DNA from: Nitrosopelagicus sp964511265
GTDB taxonomy: Archaea > Thermoproteota > Nitrososphaeria > Nitrososphaerales > Nitrosopumilaceae
Reading direction: 5' to 3'
Length of the DNA stretch: 64,000 nucleotides
Assembly (NCBI GenBank): GCA_964511265.1
Contig: CAZEES010000001.1
Coordinates: 1-64,000 of the forward strand
Part shown: positions 33,771 through 42,351 of the stretch, piece after piece
How the letters are laid out: every line of letters starts with the position of its first letter
Numbering within the stretch: the first letter of the stretch is position 1
Translations under genes and position numbers: made by a program
Notes under the pieces: model-generated
The model's database searches: none
Seen by the model: only the letters and a program-made list of their open reading frames with translations
Told to the model about the DNA's origin: nothing

Positions 33771-34198
33771 TAATTTTCAACTTCTTTTTTGATTGCTTGC
33801 AGCGCTTGCTCTGTACCACTTTTTATGTGCTTTTTTACCATTCCAGTAAACATGCCCATCATTCCAGAAAGTTTTACATCCCAAACTGCTTCTAGTTCAA
33901 ATGAGTCATCAATCTTTCTCAACGTGAGAACTTTTTCTCCCACTATCACTCCTTTTGTAAATACTGCTTTTATCATCTCTTTTGGAACAATTGTAACTTC
34001 CTGCAAACATTTTTGATCACGAAATGCAATTGTTATCTCCCGTGATACTTGATTTCCGTCTCTTGAAATATTTCTAACTTCTTTCGTTCCTTTCCAAAAC
34101 TTTGGTTCATTATCAATATCTGAAATTAGGTCCCAAATTTTTTCTTGAGTTGAATTAATCATTACAGCTGATCTTATTTCTGCCATATCTTTCTCCAA
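33770..34198 (-). CDS. SRPBCC (START-like) domain protein
   Basis: 142 residues of the polyketide cyclase/START-like superfamily, which bind hydrophobic ligands in a deep cavity. The start EIRSAVMINSTQEKIWDLIS, the middle IDDSFELEAVWDVKLSGMMG and the C-terminal long helix are typical. The overlap with the glycosyltransferase gene suggests they act on the same lipid-like substrate, but this is inference. The 58-aa gene upstream (34233-34409) may belong to the same transcript. Confidence 0.8.
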   Translation of the reverse strand: MEKDMAEIRSAVMINSTQEKIWDLISDIDNEPKFWKGTKEVRNISRDGNQVSREITIAFRDQKCLQEVTIVPKEMIKAVFTKGVIVGEKVLTLRKIDDSFELEAVWDVKLSGMMGMFTGMVKKHIKSGTEQALQAIKKEVEN

Positions 34199-34232
34199 AT
34201 TATGGAAAATATTAGCCTTATCAAACCTGTAC

Positions 34233-34409
34233 TTATTTTACAAATTCTTCGCACAAATTATACAAGTCATTCATCTTGTGCATTTTCCCTTCTCCTTCAA
34301 GTCCCTGATATCTTTGCCTCAGTTCGTTATATTTTTCAGGATCTCTTAAAATATCATTTAGAACTTTACATGAAGTTGCCATTTTTTTCATCATTTCGTT
34401 TGTTTCCAT
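34233..34409 (-). CDS. 58-aa helical protein
   Basis: Starts METNEMMKKMATSCKVLNDI and ends NDLYNLCEEFVK; predicted to be helical, highly charged, with two cysteines 38 residues apart (C14 and C52). No membrane span. It ends 34 bases before the SRPBCC gene and is divergent from the CsaA-like gene. No family recognised, but the codon pattern and ATG start look like those of a real gene. Confidence 0.55.
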   Translation of the reverse strand: METNEMMKKMATSCKVLNDILRDPEKYNELRQRYQGLEGEGKMHKMNDLYNLCEEFVK

Positions 34410-34486
34410 TAATTAGATGTGAATTTTTGAAATTGTTAAGTCTTAAATTTAGAAATTAATTTTAAACCGTCCATATTTGCAGTATT

Positions 34487-34813
34487 ATGGAAAATATCTC
34501 ATATGATGATTTCTCTAAATTAGATCTACGTGTGGCAAAAATTATATCCACAGAAAAAATTCCTGAAAAATCCAGAATTATCAAAGGAACTATTTCTTTG
34601 GGTGATGAAGAACGTGATGTAATAATTGGTGGAGCCCAATTTTATGAGCCAGAAGATCTAATTGGAAAAACAGTCATAGTAGTGGCTAACTTAGAGCCTA
34701 AAAAAATGGCAGGTGTCGAATCCAATGCAATGTTACTAGCGGCTGATATTGATGATAAGCCATTCTGGTTGACAGTTGATGAGGATGTCCCTGAAGGAAC
34801 AAAGATCAAATAA
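34487..34813 (+). CDS. tRNA-binding OB-fold protein (CsaA / MetRS C-domain type)
   Basis: 108 residues matching the EMAPII/Trbp111-type OB fold: DFSKLDLRVAKIISTEKIP, GKTVIVVANLEPKKMAGVES and NAMLLAAD. Stand-alone members act as export chaperones (CsaA) or as structure-specific tRNA binders helping methionyl-tRNA synthetase. The usual DxxVG variations cannot decide which. It converges on the TBP gene with a 4-base gap. Confidence 0.88.
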   Translation: MENISYDDFSKLDLRVAKIISTEKIPEKSRIIKGTISLGDEERDVIIGGAQFYEPEDLIGKTVIVVANLEPKKMAGVESNAMLLAADIDDKPFWLTVDEDVPEGTKIK

Positions 34814-34817
34814 ACAT

Positions 34818-35378
34818 CTAATCGTAAACCATTAATTTTTTTTCTTCTAGTAGTGCATGTAAATTATTCACTGAGCGATATACATCTGGTTCTTTCTTTG
34901 CACCAGTACACACAAGCTTGCCTGAAGAGAATAACAAAATGACTGTTTTTGGATCGAGCATTCTATGAATCAAACCTGGAAATTGTTCAGGCTCGTACAT
35001 ACTTCTTGGTAATGTTCTAGCTGCCTGTTCTAGATGAATTCTTCCTCCTAAGTTTATCGATGCAACAATATTTTGAATTGTAACAACTGCATTTTTTTTC
35101 ACTTTGACATTTCCTTTTCTCAATCTCTCTACTACTGTTTTTACTGCATTCTTTGACATTTGTTCTGATTTTGCTCCCGTGCAAACCATCTTACCTGAAG
35201 TAAAAATCAATGTGGCCGTTTTTGGACTTTTTAATCTAAATACCAATCCTGGAAATTGGTCTGGGTGGTACTCGACATCTGGAAATTTTTTTGTAATGTC
35301 ATTAAGGTCCATCTTTTGATCTACCGTAGCTGATGCCACCACATTTTCAATACTGATTATTGGTTTTGTTTGTGGCAT
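34818..35378 (-). CDS. tbp: TATA-box-binding protein
   Basis: General transcription factor that binds the TATA box and bends promoter DNA. 186 residues made of two direct repeats, each with a FPGL-type motif: QFPGLVFRLKSPK with IFTSGKMVCTGAKS, and QFPGLIHRMLDPK with LFSSGKLVCTGAK. It has the four phenylalanine-equivalent positions of archaeal TBP. The ATG at 35378 is supported by a TATA-like element 22-31 bases upstream. Confidence 0.96.
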   Translation of the reverse strand: MPQTKPIISIENVVASATVDQKMDLNDITKKFPDVEYHPDQFPGLVFRLKSPKTATLIFTSGKMVCTGAKSEQMSKNAVKTVVERLRKGNVKVKKNAVVTIQNIVASINLGGRIHLEQAARTLPRSMYEPEQFPGLIHRMLDPKTVILLFSSGKLVCTGAKKEPDVYRSVNNLHALLEEKKLMVYD

Positions 35379-35399
35379 ATCAAATTCTTAGAAATATCA

Positions 35400-35409
35400 T
35401 TAATAAAAT
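35400..35409 (-). promoter_or_regulatory. TATA-like element of tbp
   Basis: On the minus strand the sequence reads AATTTTATTA, 22-31 bases before the tbp start at 35378. Confidence 0.4.
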
Positions 35410-35493
35410 TACTCGTGAAACTACGTATTTCCTGTCCTAATTGGATGGATATGGTTAAATTACAAAATCAAAGCAATTGATTGTTGAAAAACT

Positions 35494-36609
35494 TTGGATT
35501 TTAACTTTGATGAATTTTTAGCATGGGTTGGTGAGGATATGGATACCTTGATGATGCTTATCTGGATAATTCCTGTTATTGTTTTTGTTTTTTATGGGCA
35601 ACGAATCCAATTGCTAATTTCATCAAATGAAATCAAAAAGGATATTGAAAAATTAGAAGAATATACTACATCGACCAAAAAAGACTTTCTAAATTATGTA
35701 AAAAACAACCTTACGCCAAAAACAGAACCTTCGAAGAAATTGGATAGCTTTTATGATTATTTTACAATCATGCCTGTAGATATGGATCCTAATGGCATAA
35801 TCTCCAAAATTAATCATCTGGTTCGTTCAAGAGAAGATTTCATTCGTTTACAAATCAGTGGAATGTTTTCTGATCTATCATCTGTAGAATTATCTAAACT
35901 TCAAAATCTACTTGAAATAACTACTACTTTGCAGTTGTTTCATAAACACACTCGACATCTCTATCTCACTGCAAAAAAACAAAAGAATTTCCCATTAATT
36001 CTCCCGTTACAGATGACAATTCCTTTCATAATGGAAGAAGCTGTTGCACTAAAAGATGCAATGTCTGCAATTAAGAAAGGTCAACCAATTGGTGACAGTA
36101 TTGGACCGATGGTCGTTGGACAGATGATGCTAAATTCTACAAAAGAATCTGCTGCATTTGAGACCGTATGGTCAAAAACTACTTTTGAAGATAGAGATTT
36201 GCTTTTGTTAAAGGCTGAAGGTCCAAATGCAACCGTTGGTCGTCCTGGAGACGGATTTGAAAAAATTATCTCAAATAAAAAACCTGATCTTGTCATAATG
36301 ATTGATGCGTCACTAAAACTAGAGGGTGAAGATTCTGCATCGATAGCAAAAGGTTTTGGTGCCGCAATTGGTGGTATTGGTACTGAGAGATTCAAGATTG
36401 AAGAAATTGCGACAAAAAACCAAATTCCAATTTTAGCCCTTGTCGTAAAACAATCAATTCATGAAGCAATTACTTTGATGACTCAAGAAATTGCAGATAA
36501 AGCAAATACCGTAAGAGATGAGCTTCATCAAATGATTAGAGAAAACACCACTTCTGGACAAACAATCTTGGTAATCGGTGTAGGAAATACTATTGGAGTA
36601 TCACAATGA
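35494..36609 (+). CDS. DUF1512-type archaeal membrane-anchored protein
   Basis: 371 residues matching, by length and pattern, the archaeal DUF1512 family of unknown function. An N-terminal membrane helix (about 18-36) is followed by a helical region and a C-terminal alpha/beta domain with KAEGPNATVGRPGDGFEKI, DLVIMIDASLKLEGEDSAS and GFGAAIGGIGTERFKIEE, ending in ILVIGVGNTIGV. The glycine-rich loops could bind a nucleotide or phosphate. Start is TTG. The stop overlaps the ATG of a small zinc protein (ATGA), so the two are translationally coupled. Confidence 0.7.
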   Translation: MDFNFDEFLAWVGEDMDTLMMLIWIIPVIVFVFYGQRIQLLISSNEIKKDIEKLEEYTTSTKKDFLNYVKNNLTPKTEPSKKLDSFYDYFTIMPVDMDPNGIISKINHLVRSREDFIRLQISGMFSDLSSVELSKLQNLLEITTTLQLFHKHTRHLYLTAKKQKNFPLILPLQMTIPFIMEEAVALKDAMSAIKKGQPIGDSIGPMVVGQMMLNSTKESAAFETVWSKTTFEDRDLLLLKAEGPNATVGRPGDGFEKIISNKKPDLVIMIDASLKLEGEDSASIAKGFGAAIGGIGTERFKIEEIATKNQIPILALVVKQSIHEAITLMTQEIADKANTVRDELHQMIRENTTSGQTILVIGVGNTIGVSQ

Positions 36610-36785
36610 GAAAATTAGATAACAAAATTACTACATGTTACACGCATTTGGAATGTAGTTCTTGTAAAACCTTTACTAGAAGAAAATTTGTTGATGGTGA
36701 CATTGTATTTTCTTCTACCGAAAACTGTTCCGAATGTGATGGAAAAATGCTGGTTACAAAAATTTTTGGCGTAACTATGGATTAG
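36606..36785 (+). CDS. 59-aa zinc-ribbon protein coupled to the DUF1512 gene
   Basis: Starts MRKLDNKITTCYTHLECSSC and has a second pair of cysteines in NCSECDGKM, giving CX2C...CX2C, a small zinc ribbon. The ATG overlaps the preceding stop in ATGA, strong evidence for a real, co-translated gene. Its 3' end overlaps the convergent methionine aminopeptidase gene by 11 bases. Confidence 0.7.
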   Translation: MRKLDNKITTCYTHLECSSCKTFTRRKFVDGDIVFSSTENCSECDGKMLVTKIFGVTMD

Positions 36786-37668
36786 TTGTGATTGTCACTC
36801 CACTCTCATTTGGAATGAATGTATGCTCTGCTTGAGCCACTCTTTGCCCATTGCCCTCTACTAATACTGGATATGCATGAACCGCCTTTTTCTTGATCAA
36901 AACTTCTAATATTCTTCTAGCCTCTTTCTCCTCCCATTTTTCAAGTAACCATCTTAATGCAAATGGTAACAAATTGAAATTACTCCATATGTAATCTAGC
37001 ATCTCATCAGCTTCCTTATCTTTAGTTTTTTTCCTTGATGCTAAAGCAAAGATATTCTTCACTTTTCCTTCATGGACAAATCCTAGACCTTCTCCTGTTG
37101 TCACAAAAGGCTCGCATGCAAATGCCTGCTCTTCTTGAAATGTAAAGGAACCAATTGACCAAATGTTTGGCACTGATCTTCCTGCATGAATTGTATATTG
37201 TTCTAAAGAATGTCCACTAAGATTTGCTATGGGCATTAGTCCCAAGTCTTTAATTGTTTTTTCAATTGTTCTTCCAACGTCACTTGACTTTACACCGGCT
37301 TTCATCATTGACATTGCATTGTTTAATGCAGATTCTGCACCTTGAACTAGTATGTCAAATTCTGGGTTGTAACAAACTGTTACAGCAGTGTCTGCTATGT
37401 ATCCATCAATCTGTGCACCTAGATCAATCTTTACTAGATCGTTATCTGTAATTGTAATTTCATCGTTTGGTTCTGCTGTGTAATGTGCTGCCACTTCATT
37501 AATGCTGGTATTCACTGGAAATGCACATTTGGCACCTCTTTTTTTAATCTCGCTTTCTACATATTCACAAATTTCATACACTGTTTTTCCTACCCAATCT
37601 GTCTTTCTGACATTCTCTCTTACTTCTCCTGCAATTTTTCCTGCTTTAATATAATCATCAAATGCCAT
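36775..37668 (-). CDS. map: Methionine aminopeptidase, type II
   Basis: Removes N-terminal methionine from nascent proteins. 297 residues, archaeal type IIa length, with the helical insertion of type II enzymes (about 195-260). Metal-ligand regions visible are VKIDLGAQIDGYIADTAVTV (two Asp), LSGHSLEQYTIHAG (His), FACEPFVTTGEG (Glu) and the C-terminal AQAEHTFIPNES (Glu). ATG start at 37668; a tRNA-Pro gene lies upstream on the other strand. Confidence 0.95.
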   Translation of the reverse strand: MAFDDYIKAGKIAGEVRENVRKTDWVGKTVYEICEYVESEIKKRGAKCAFPVNTSINEVAAHYTAEPNDEITITDNDLVKIDLGAQIDGYIADTAVTVCYNPEFDILVQGAESALNNAMSMMKAGVKSSDVGRTIEKTIKDLGLMPIANLSGHSLEQYTIHAGRSVPNIWSIGSFTFQEEQAFACEPFVTTGEGLGFVHEGKVKNIFALASRKKTKDKEADEMLDYIWSNFNLLPFALRWLLEKWEEKEARRILEVLIKKKAVHAYPVLVEGNGQRVAQAEHTFIPNESGVTITTNP

Positions 37669-37733
37669 GCGCTATCTCTGATTCACTCATTTAAAATCTA
37701 TTGTCTTAAATTGGGCAATTGTTTTTGTTCGCT

Positions 37734-37807
37734 GGGAGCGTGGTCTAGCTTGGTATGATTCTGCGTTTGGGACGCAGAGGTCGCGCGTTCAAATCTCGCC
37801 GCTCCCA
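37734..37807 (+). tRNA. tRNA-Pro (anticodon TGG)
   Basis: A 74-base cloverleaf with acceptor GGGAGCG/CGCTCCC and discriminator A, anticodon stem CTGCG/CGCAG with loop TTTGGGA (anticodon TGG). The T stem GCGCG/CTCGC contains one C-T mismatch next to the loop-closing pair. No intron, no encoded CCA. Confidence 0.93.
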
Positions 37808-37844
37808 TTTTACATATTTATAGAAAGAACTATCATAGTATTCG

Positions 37845-37908
37845 CTGAACGATGAAGAAGAGTTAGAGTATGGACACTTGAATGAAATAATCTATTGGCT
37901 CTGAGTTT
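37845..37908 (+). ncRNA. Possible small RNA (C/D-like) after tRNA-Pro
   Basis: A TATA-like tatttatag near 37815-37823 is followed about 30 bases later by a C-box-like ATGAAGA (37852-37858) and a D box CTGA at 37901-37904, with an A/T element then a T-tract nearby. Inner C'/D' boxes are poorly placed, so it is a weak candidate. The stretch has no plausible frame. Confidence 0.25.
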
Positions 37909-37948
37909 GGCATTATCTTTTTATCAACATTAAAGAATACAAAATTGC

Positions 37949-38197
37949 TTGGCATTTCAAAGAAAAGATTTTCTACTAATCGCGGGAATATTGTTTCTTT
38001 TGATTGGTCTGATGGGAGTTGGGCTTGCACCAATCTATGCTGTAATCATCTCAATTACAATCTATGCTGGTATCAAAATCTTTGTTGGCAGACGCAAAAA
38101 AATGATTGAGAAAGAAGTGGGAGAGGGTTTTTGTGTTAAATGTGGTTCAAAAATTGAGAATCAAAAATGTCCAATTTGTGACAGAAAAAAATCCTAA
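37949..38197 (+). CDS. Small membrane protein with C-terminal zinc ribbon
   Basis: 82 residues: two membrane helices (about 8-25 and 27-45), a basic segment GRRKKMIEKE, and a zinc ribbon CVKCGSKIENQKCPICDRKK (CX2C...CX2C). Start is TTG at 37949. Zinc-ribbon membrane proteins of this shape are widespread in archaea and of unknown role. It stands between tRNA-Pro and the giant surface protein. Confidence 0.65.
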   Translation: MAFQRKDFLLIAGILFLLIGLMGVGLAPIYAVIISITIYAGIKIFVGRRKKMIEKEVGEGFCVKCGSKIENQKCPICDRKKS

Positions 38198-38341
38198 AAT
38201 GTACAATTTCTACGAGCAGTTTATACTGATTTATGCCTAATTTCTAACATTGCACTCAAAAAGATATAAGACTTTGACAAAGGGATCAACTTTTTCTCAA
38301 TTTGATTCTATTATTGGTAAAAATAGGAATATGAGTAGCAG

Positions 38342-41300
38342 ATGCATTTGAAAAATCCTCTCCTATTTGGCCTAATGGCTATTTTATTGTTAGGTGGCAC
38401 TGTAGCTCCTGCACTTTCACAAAGTTCTCCTGACTCTAATTCAATAGTTATCAACGAAGTTGAAATTAATCCTACAAATGGCGCAGAATTTGTTGAACTG
38501 TATAATATCTCCTCTCAACCAATTGACATTAGTGGATGGTCATTAACTCCATCTGCAACTTGGAAACAATATACAATTGTACCAAACACTATCATAGAAC
38601 CTCAATCATTCTTAGCTTTTTCACATCACAGTTCTTGGTTTAAGGACTTTGGCGATACTGTCTCATTAACAAATACTTCTGGCGAGTTAATTGATGAAAC
38701 TCCTCTACTAGTTGACCTTGATGATGATGGTAAAACTTGGCAAAGAAGCACTGATGGTCTAGATAATGACTCTGCAACTGACTGGGAACTAAAACGCATG
38801 ACTCCCGTCTCCTCTAACGGAAAAATAATTGAAATTGAAGAGACCGTATTTTCTTTCTCTGGTCAAACTGATAAAACTGAATATGTTTATGGTGACACCT
38901 TAACTATATCTGGAAATGTAAGTGAAACTTTGTTCAAAAATGACGGTCTTTCATCCCCTGAAATAATCTACATCTACATAAAAGGTCCAAATTATTTCAA
39001 CAATGTTGAACTATACCCTGATCGTTTTCTGAGCTTTTCAACAACATTAAGCATACAAAATGTTCTTGGGTTTACCCTAGGCGATTACGATGTTGAAATC
39101 TCTTATGGAGAAAATTCCATTCAAACATCATTTACCATTTCTGATGAACAAACCTCTGTAACTGAAACTGTTTCCGAAGACTTGGAAATTTTCACTGATA
39201 AGGAATCATACATGCCAGGTGAAACTGTCATACTTTTTGCAAATACTAATTCATCAACAGAATATGCTGGATTGGAGTATATCGTTACTGATCCTAATGG
39301 CACGCAAATCTTTGAAGGTACAATCTTCCCAAATCCTAAATTTTCTATTGTCCATACAGCTGGTGGAGGACAAATCTATCCATTTTCAACACAAATGTTG
39401 ATGCAAGCAGTTAATCCTGTTTATGGTACATATGAAATCCAAGGAACGTACAAATCACAAGACCCATACTCAGACAGTGCTGAAATTGACGCAAATACGA
39501 CTTTTCAATTAGTTGAAGATGTAAAAGATGACTCTGTTTTTTCATTATCCGTTGACAAAGCAGTTTATTCTGTAGATGATACAATTTTTGTCACTGGAAG
39601 AAGTAATCAGATCTGGACAGAAAATATAGATTTGCAGGTACAACAAACTGGAGTTTTATCTCGTGCTGCTGATGCACATAAAGATCAGTACATTCGACCT
39701 GATCCATTTACTCTAAACGAGAGTGTATACCTAAACGGTGATGGTACATTTGAGTTTCAATTCAAAGTAGCAAACAGTGGCAATGTCGATGAAGATCTTT
39801 CTCGCTTTTTTGGAGATTATAGACTAACTGTGTCAGAATACTTTGGAGATGCAAGTGTATCTTTCACAATAGCTGAAAATCCTGAATCTTTTGTTGATAT
39901 TCGTACTCCATTAGGACTACAAATGGACAAGTCCCAGTATGTACTTGGAACTGCTTTCTCTGTAACTGGAAAAGTTTTAGATTATAAACAAAAGCAAACC
40001 GGCAATGCGAATAACATTGTAGAATTAACCCTCGCTGATTCTAATGGAAAAACATTAACAAATACTGCATCGTCTTCTGGTTTCACTGCGGGTAAAGAAA
40101 CTACCAAATTAATCTACACTGCAATTCCTGATGTCATAGGTAATTACCAAATTAGCGCCATCTTACATCCATTACAATTTGATCTTGGTAAATATACGCT
40201 AACTGCAACTTACCCAATTTCTAAAATAAGTGAGTCTGTTGAATTTGAAGTTATTTCTGCACAATCCCAAATCTTACCTACTACTGAATCACAAGAACCA
40301 TTAATCTTTGAATTATGTTCTAGTACAAGAAGTAGTATCAGTGAGATTCTAAAAGACTTGACCCAAATTGGTAAAGGAGAAATTCCTCCTTCGATGGAAT
40401 CTATTAATTGTGATGGTACCACTAATTTCAAAACTGGTGAAAAGTTAGTCATTAGGGGAAAAGTTATACCAAAAGACAATACATCCCTTGACCAATCCTC
40501 TGTAAAAACAAGTGGTCAGACACAAGGAGGCTCTTCATATACCACTAATTATGCTCAAGCTCAATTCAATTATGTACAACTTTCAATTCCTTATCCTCAA
40601 ACATTAGTTGTTTCATCGACATACCAGACCACTCCTGATGAAGGTGAGGATTACCACGGCGGTGGTGGTTCTGGTGGAGGTGGTGTTACTAGTGGTGATG
40701 CACACGAAGATGATCATAAAAGTACTGGCATTGGAGATTCGTCAAGTATAGAAAGTGAAAGACATACAGGTTATAACGCCCAGATTGTTTACAAAGAAAT
40801 TAAAAAGAATCTTTTAGATATGAACATGAAAGTTTATCCTGACAGTGAAGGAAATTTCAATGGAGTGTTTGATCTTGCAGCCGGTATCTTTCCTGATGGA
40901 ATTTATAAAATAAAGGCAAATTACTATGGCTACAAATCAGAACAGAACTTTTCTGTAACTGATAATTCTCTAAAAGGTGGATTGACCCCTGAAATAACCA
41001 TAGATTTTGATAAAGATGAATATGTGCCAGGTGAAATTGTTTCAATCTCTGGAAAAATCAGTAATGTGTATTATTATGATTCTGTCTCCATAATAATAGA
41101 AACTCCTGATGTATCACAAATTAATTGTCTAGTTGGACAGCAATGTGGATTTGGAAATTCTGAGAAAAAGATTCGTGTAAGTGAAGGTACTGATGGCGCA
41201 ACATTCTATATGAATTATAAAATTCCATCAACGGATAGTTCTGTTGGAAAATACAATGTAATTGCAGATACTCACTTTGGAAAAATTGAAAAAACATTCT

Positions 41301-41803
41301 TTGTGCTATCTGAATCTGATGTAGTTGGCCAAATTTCGCCTCCATCATCTGAGATCACTCCAAAAACATCCAAAATAATTGAAAAATTCAATAGAATTGC
41401 AGACACTGAGATCCCAATCACTTTAACTGAAAAGTCATCCGAAGATTCAACTCTAGTTCCTCGTGTAATACAAGGTTCATTATTTACTTCTGCAAGAGGT
41501 GAAGAATCTGATGTAAATCTACGAATCACAACAAATGCTGGCCAATGTATTATTGGACAAGGTTCAGACTGTCTTGTATCTGAATCTACCCGAAAGCCTG
41601 GAGAAATTTACTCCATAGTCTCTATTGATGATGCAAATTATAAAATTCGATACAGCGGAAATGATGTACGATTAGAAAAATTCTCAATAGTTCCTGAGAA
41701 TTCTAATTCAAAAATTGATATTGATAACTGGAATGTAGAAGTTGTAAAAGATGAGCAACCAACTAGGTTCTATTACAAAGTGTCATACATGACATTAGAG
41801 TAA
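38342..41803 (+). CDS. Giant secreted protein with lamin-tail and Ig-like domains
   Basis: 1153 residues. Signal peptide at 1-26 (LMAILLLGGTVAPALSQ), lamin-tail domain at about 33-150 (IVINEVEINPTNGAEFVEL, ISGWSLTP), then at least five beta-sandwich modules, each opening with a DK.xY..Gd.....G motif: near residues 178 (DKTEYVYGDTLTISG), 285 (DKESYMPGETVILF), 404 (DKAVYSVDDTIFVTG), 528 (DKSQYVLGTAFSVTG) and 889 (DKDEYVPGEIVSISG). A Gly/His/Asp-rich linker (about 773-800) splits them and could bind metal. No C-terminal anchor. A surface or cell-envelope structural role is inferred. Confidence 0.75.
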   Translation: MHLKNPLLFGLMAILLLGGTVAPALSQSSPDSNSIVINEVEINPTNGAEFVELYNISSQPIDISGWSLTPSATWKQYTIVPNTIIEPQSFLAFSHHSSWFKDFGDTVSLTNTSGELIDETPLLVDLDDDGKTWQRSTDGLDNDSATDWELKRMTPVSSNGKIIEIEETVFSFSGQTDKTEYVYGDTLTISGNVSETLFKNDGLSSPEIIYIYIKGPNYFNNVELYPDRFLSFSTTLSIQNVLGFTLGDYDVEISYGENSIQTSFTISDEQTSVTETVSEDLEIFTDKESYMPGETVILFANTNSSTEYAGLEYIVTDPNGTQIFEGTIFPNPKFSIVHTAGGGQIYPFSTQMLMQAVNPVYGTYEIQGTYKSQDPYSDSAEIDANTTFQLVEDVKDDSVFSLSVDKAVYSVDDTIFVTGRSNQIWTENIDLQVQQTGVLSRAADAHKDQYIRPDPFTLNESVYLNGDGTFEFQFKVANSGNVDEDLSRFFGDYRLTVSEYFGDASVSFTIAENPESFVDIRTPLGLQMDKSQYVLGTAFSVTGKVLDYKQKQTGNANNIVELTLADSNGKTLTNTASSSGFTAGKETTKLIYTAIPDVIGNYQISAILHPLQFDLGKYTLTATYPISKISESVEFEVISAQSQILPTTESQEPLIFELCSSTRSSISEILKDLTQIGKGEIPPSMESINCDGTTNFKTGEKLVIRGKVIPKDNTSLDQSSVKTSGQTQGGSSYTTNYAQAQFNYVQLSIPYPQTLVVSSTYQTTPDEGEDYHGGGGSGGGGVTSGDAHEDDHKSTGIGDSSSIESERHTGYNAQIVYKEIKKNLLDMNMKVYPDSEGNFNGVFDLAAGIFPDGIYKIKANYYGYKSEQNFSVTDNSLKGGLTPEITIDFDKDEYVPGEIVSISGKISNVYYYDSVSIIIETPDVSQINCLVGQQCGFGNSEKKIRVSEGTDGATFYMNYKIPSTDSSVGKYNVIADTHFGKIEKTFFVLSESDVVGQISPPSSEITPKTSKIIEKFNRIADTEIPITLTEKSSEDSTLVPRVIQGSLFTSARGEESDVNLRITTNAGQCIIGQGSDCLVSESTRKPGEIYSIVSIDDANYKIRYSGNDVRLEKFSIVPENSNSKIDIDNWNVEVVKDEQPTRFYYKVSYMTLE

Positions 41804-41834
41804 AACACAAAACCTTCTCACAAAAACTCATAAC

Positions 41835-42332
41835 ATGAAGATTAATCTTTTAATGTTTTATCAGGATGATCCAAAAAAATGCACTGCTGCCAAACTCATA
41901 AAATTTGGATTGGCAAAGAAAATTACAAAACCTCAATCAAAAACTGTTCTTTTACACCCATACTCAAAAAAAACATTACTGAATCATGAAAAATCTCTTT
42001 TCACTTCTATTACTGGAGTTGATTGTTCATGGGCTTTGGCCGAACAAGTTTTCCAAAAGGATTTTACTGGCGTCTCTAGAAAACTGCCGCCACTTTTAGC
42101 TGGAAATCCAGTAAATTATTCAAAAATTAACAAATTAACTACTGTTGAGGCAATTGCCGGGGCTGCATTCATCTTGGGCGATGAGTCTTTATCCAAAAAC
42201 CTTCTTGAAAAATTCAATTGGGGACATACATTCTTGGAATTAAATGAAAATCTTCTACATGATTATCAAAAAGCAACCTCTGATGAACAAGTGATTGAGA
42301 TTATACATGAATATGGCTATGAATATAATTAA
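41835..42332 (+). CDS. tsr3: Tsr3-type rRNA aminocarboxypropyltransferase
   Basis: Transfers the 3-amino-3-carboxypropyl group of SAM to a hypermodified uridine in small-subunit rRNA. 165 residues with family motifs DDPKKCTAAKL, VDCSWA, RKLPPLLAGNPVNYSK and LTTVEAIAGAAFILG, and the C-terminal WGHTFLELNENLL. It starts 31 bases after the giant secreted protein and is followed by a methyltransferase gene 19 bases on. Confidence 0.93.
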   Translation: MKINLLMFYQDDPKKCTAAKLIKFGLAKKITKPQSKTVLLHPYSKKTLLNHEKSLFTSITGVDCSWALAEQVFQKDFTGVSRKLPPLLAGNPVNYSKINKLTTVEAIAGAAFILGDESLSKNLLEKFNWGHTFLELNENLLHDYQKATSDEQVIEIIHEYGYEYN

Positions 42333-42351
42333 GTAAAATTCACTTCTTGAA

